From assembly GCA_016210245.1 (NCBI GenBank), contig JACQUR010000423.1, positions 1-6,294 of the forward strand: a stretch of DNA of 6,294 nucleotides, written 5' to 3'. This document shows, in pieces, positions 5,993 through 6,294 of this stretch. A model generated the notes under the pieces. It worked only from the letters and a program-made list of their open reading frames with translations, did not search any database and was not told the DNA's origin. The position numbers were made by a program, and so were the translations under genes. The stretch is from Chloroflexota bacterium. GTDB taxonomy: Bacteria > Chloroflexota > UBA6077 > JACQUR01. The first letter of the stretch is position 1; each line of letters begins with the position of its first letter.

Positions 5993-6294
5993 ATGGCGTT
6001 CGCCGAAACCCTGCGGCGGCGGCGGCTCGAGCAGTTCCTCTCCCAGGCGGAGCTGGCTCGTCGGGCCGGCCGGCACGCGCTCACCATCACGCGCCTCGAG
6101 GGCGGCGCGACGGCGCCCTCCACCGGCACCGTGCGGGCGCTCGCCAACGCCCTGGGCGTGCAGCCGCGCGAGCTCGCCACGCCGGACGAGGTGGCCGAAC
6201 TGCGCCGCGTCCTCGGGAAGGCCGCGCGGCTAGAGGGCGATGGCGACCGCCTGGACAACGGGAACGACGACGGTGGGGCCGCGCAGCCCGGGGC
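5993..6294 (+). CDS. XRE-family helix-turn-helix regulator, N-terminal part (3' end outside window)
   Basis: One hundred codons are open to the window end. Residues 1-60 form an XRE/Cro-C1-type DNA-binding domain: a first helix FAETLRRRRLEQ, then LSQAELARRAGRHALTITRLEGG, where Gln-x-Glu-Leu-Ala and the Ile-Thr-Arg-Leu-Glu recognition helix are typical, followed by PSTGTVRALANALGVQPREL, the usual closing helices. After about residue 65 the sequence turns into a charged helix and then a Gly/Asp/Asn-rich linker, so a second domain may follow outside the window. ATG 5993 has GGAGG at 5984-5988, a short 4-nt spacing. It probably acts as a local repressor, and the inverted repeat at its promoter suggests autoregulation. 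Its targets cannot be read from this window. Confidence 0.88.
   Translation, partial: MAFAETLRRRRLEQFLSQAELARRAGRHALTITRLEGGATAPSTGTVRALANALGVQPRELATPDEVAELRRVLGKAARLEGDGDRLDNGNDDGGAAQPG

Overview
This is a GC-rich bacterial window (A+T-rich only in short intergenic patches near 3040-3120 and 5895-5960). It has Shine-Dalgarno sites and sigma70-like promoters. No feature fixes the phylum: a free-living, aerobic or oxygen-exposed, high-GC soil or sediment lineage fits, but that is inference. No rRNA, tRNA, CRISPR array, transposase or prophage gene is visible.

Layout, left to right. (1) Bases 1-233, plus strand: the C-terminal part of a receiver domain whose start lies outside the window. It is notable because the codon at the phospho-acceptor position cannot encode Asp. 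(2) Bases 307-329: a perfect 10-bp hairpin between convergent genes. (3) A minus-strand run, transcribed right to left: a YggT-family membrane protein (2406-2855), a 70-residue very basic protein of unknown function (2027-2239), and a monofunctional heme catalase (359-1948). The gaps are 167 and 78 nt, the first holding two hairpins. (4) A 429-nt divergent intergenic region (2856-3284). It carries a strong minus-strand promoter (TTGACA, 17 nt, TACGAT), a terminator-like hairpin between that promoter and yggT, and a probable extended -10 promoter facing the other way. (5) Bases 3285-5843, plus strand: an 852-residue P-type ATPase of the magnesium-importing MgtA/MgtB type with all main catalytic motifs. 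(6) Bases 5844-5992: an A+T-rich regulatory interval with an extended -10 promoter and two inverted repeats. (7) Base 5993 to the window end: the N-terminal part of an XRE-type helix-turn-helix regulator.

Together, catalase, a small basic protein that could bind nucleic acid, a YggT-type membrane protein and an Mg2+ pump look like an envelope, ion and oxidative-stress neighbourhood. The sequence does not prove these genes act together. I do not see a clear new multi-gene system. The best leads are the promoter-to-terminator unit upstream of yggT (a roughly 105-nt small RNA or an attenuated leader), the orphan basic protein beside the catalase, and the receiver domain without its phospho-acceptor Asp.
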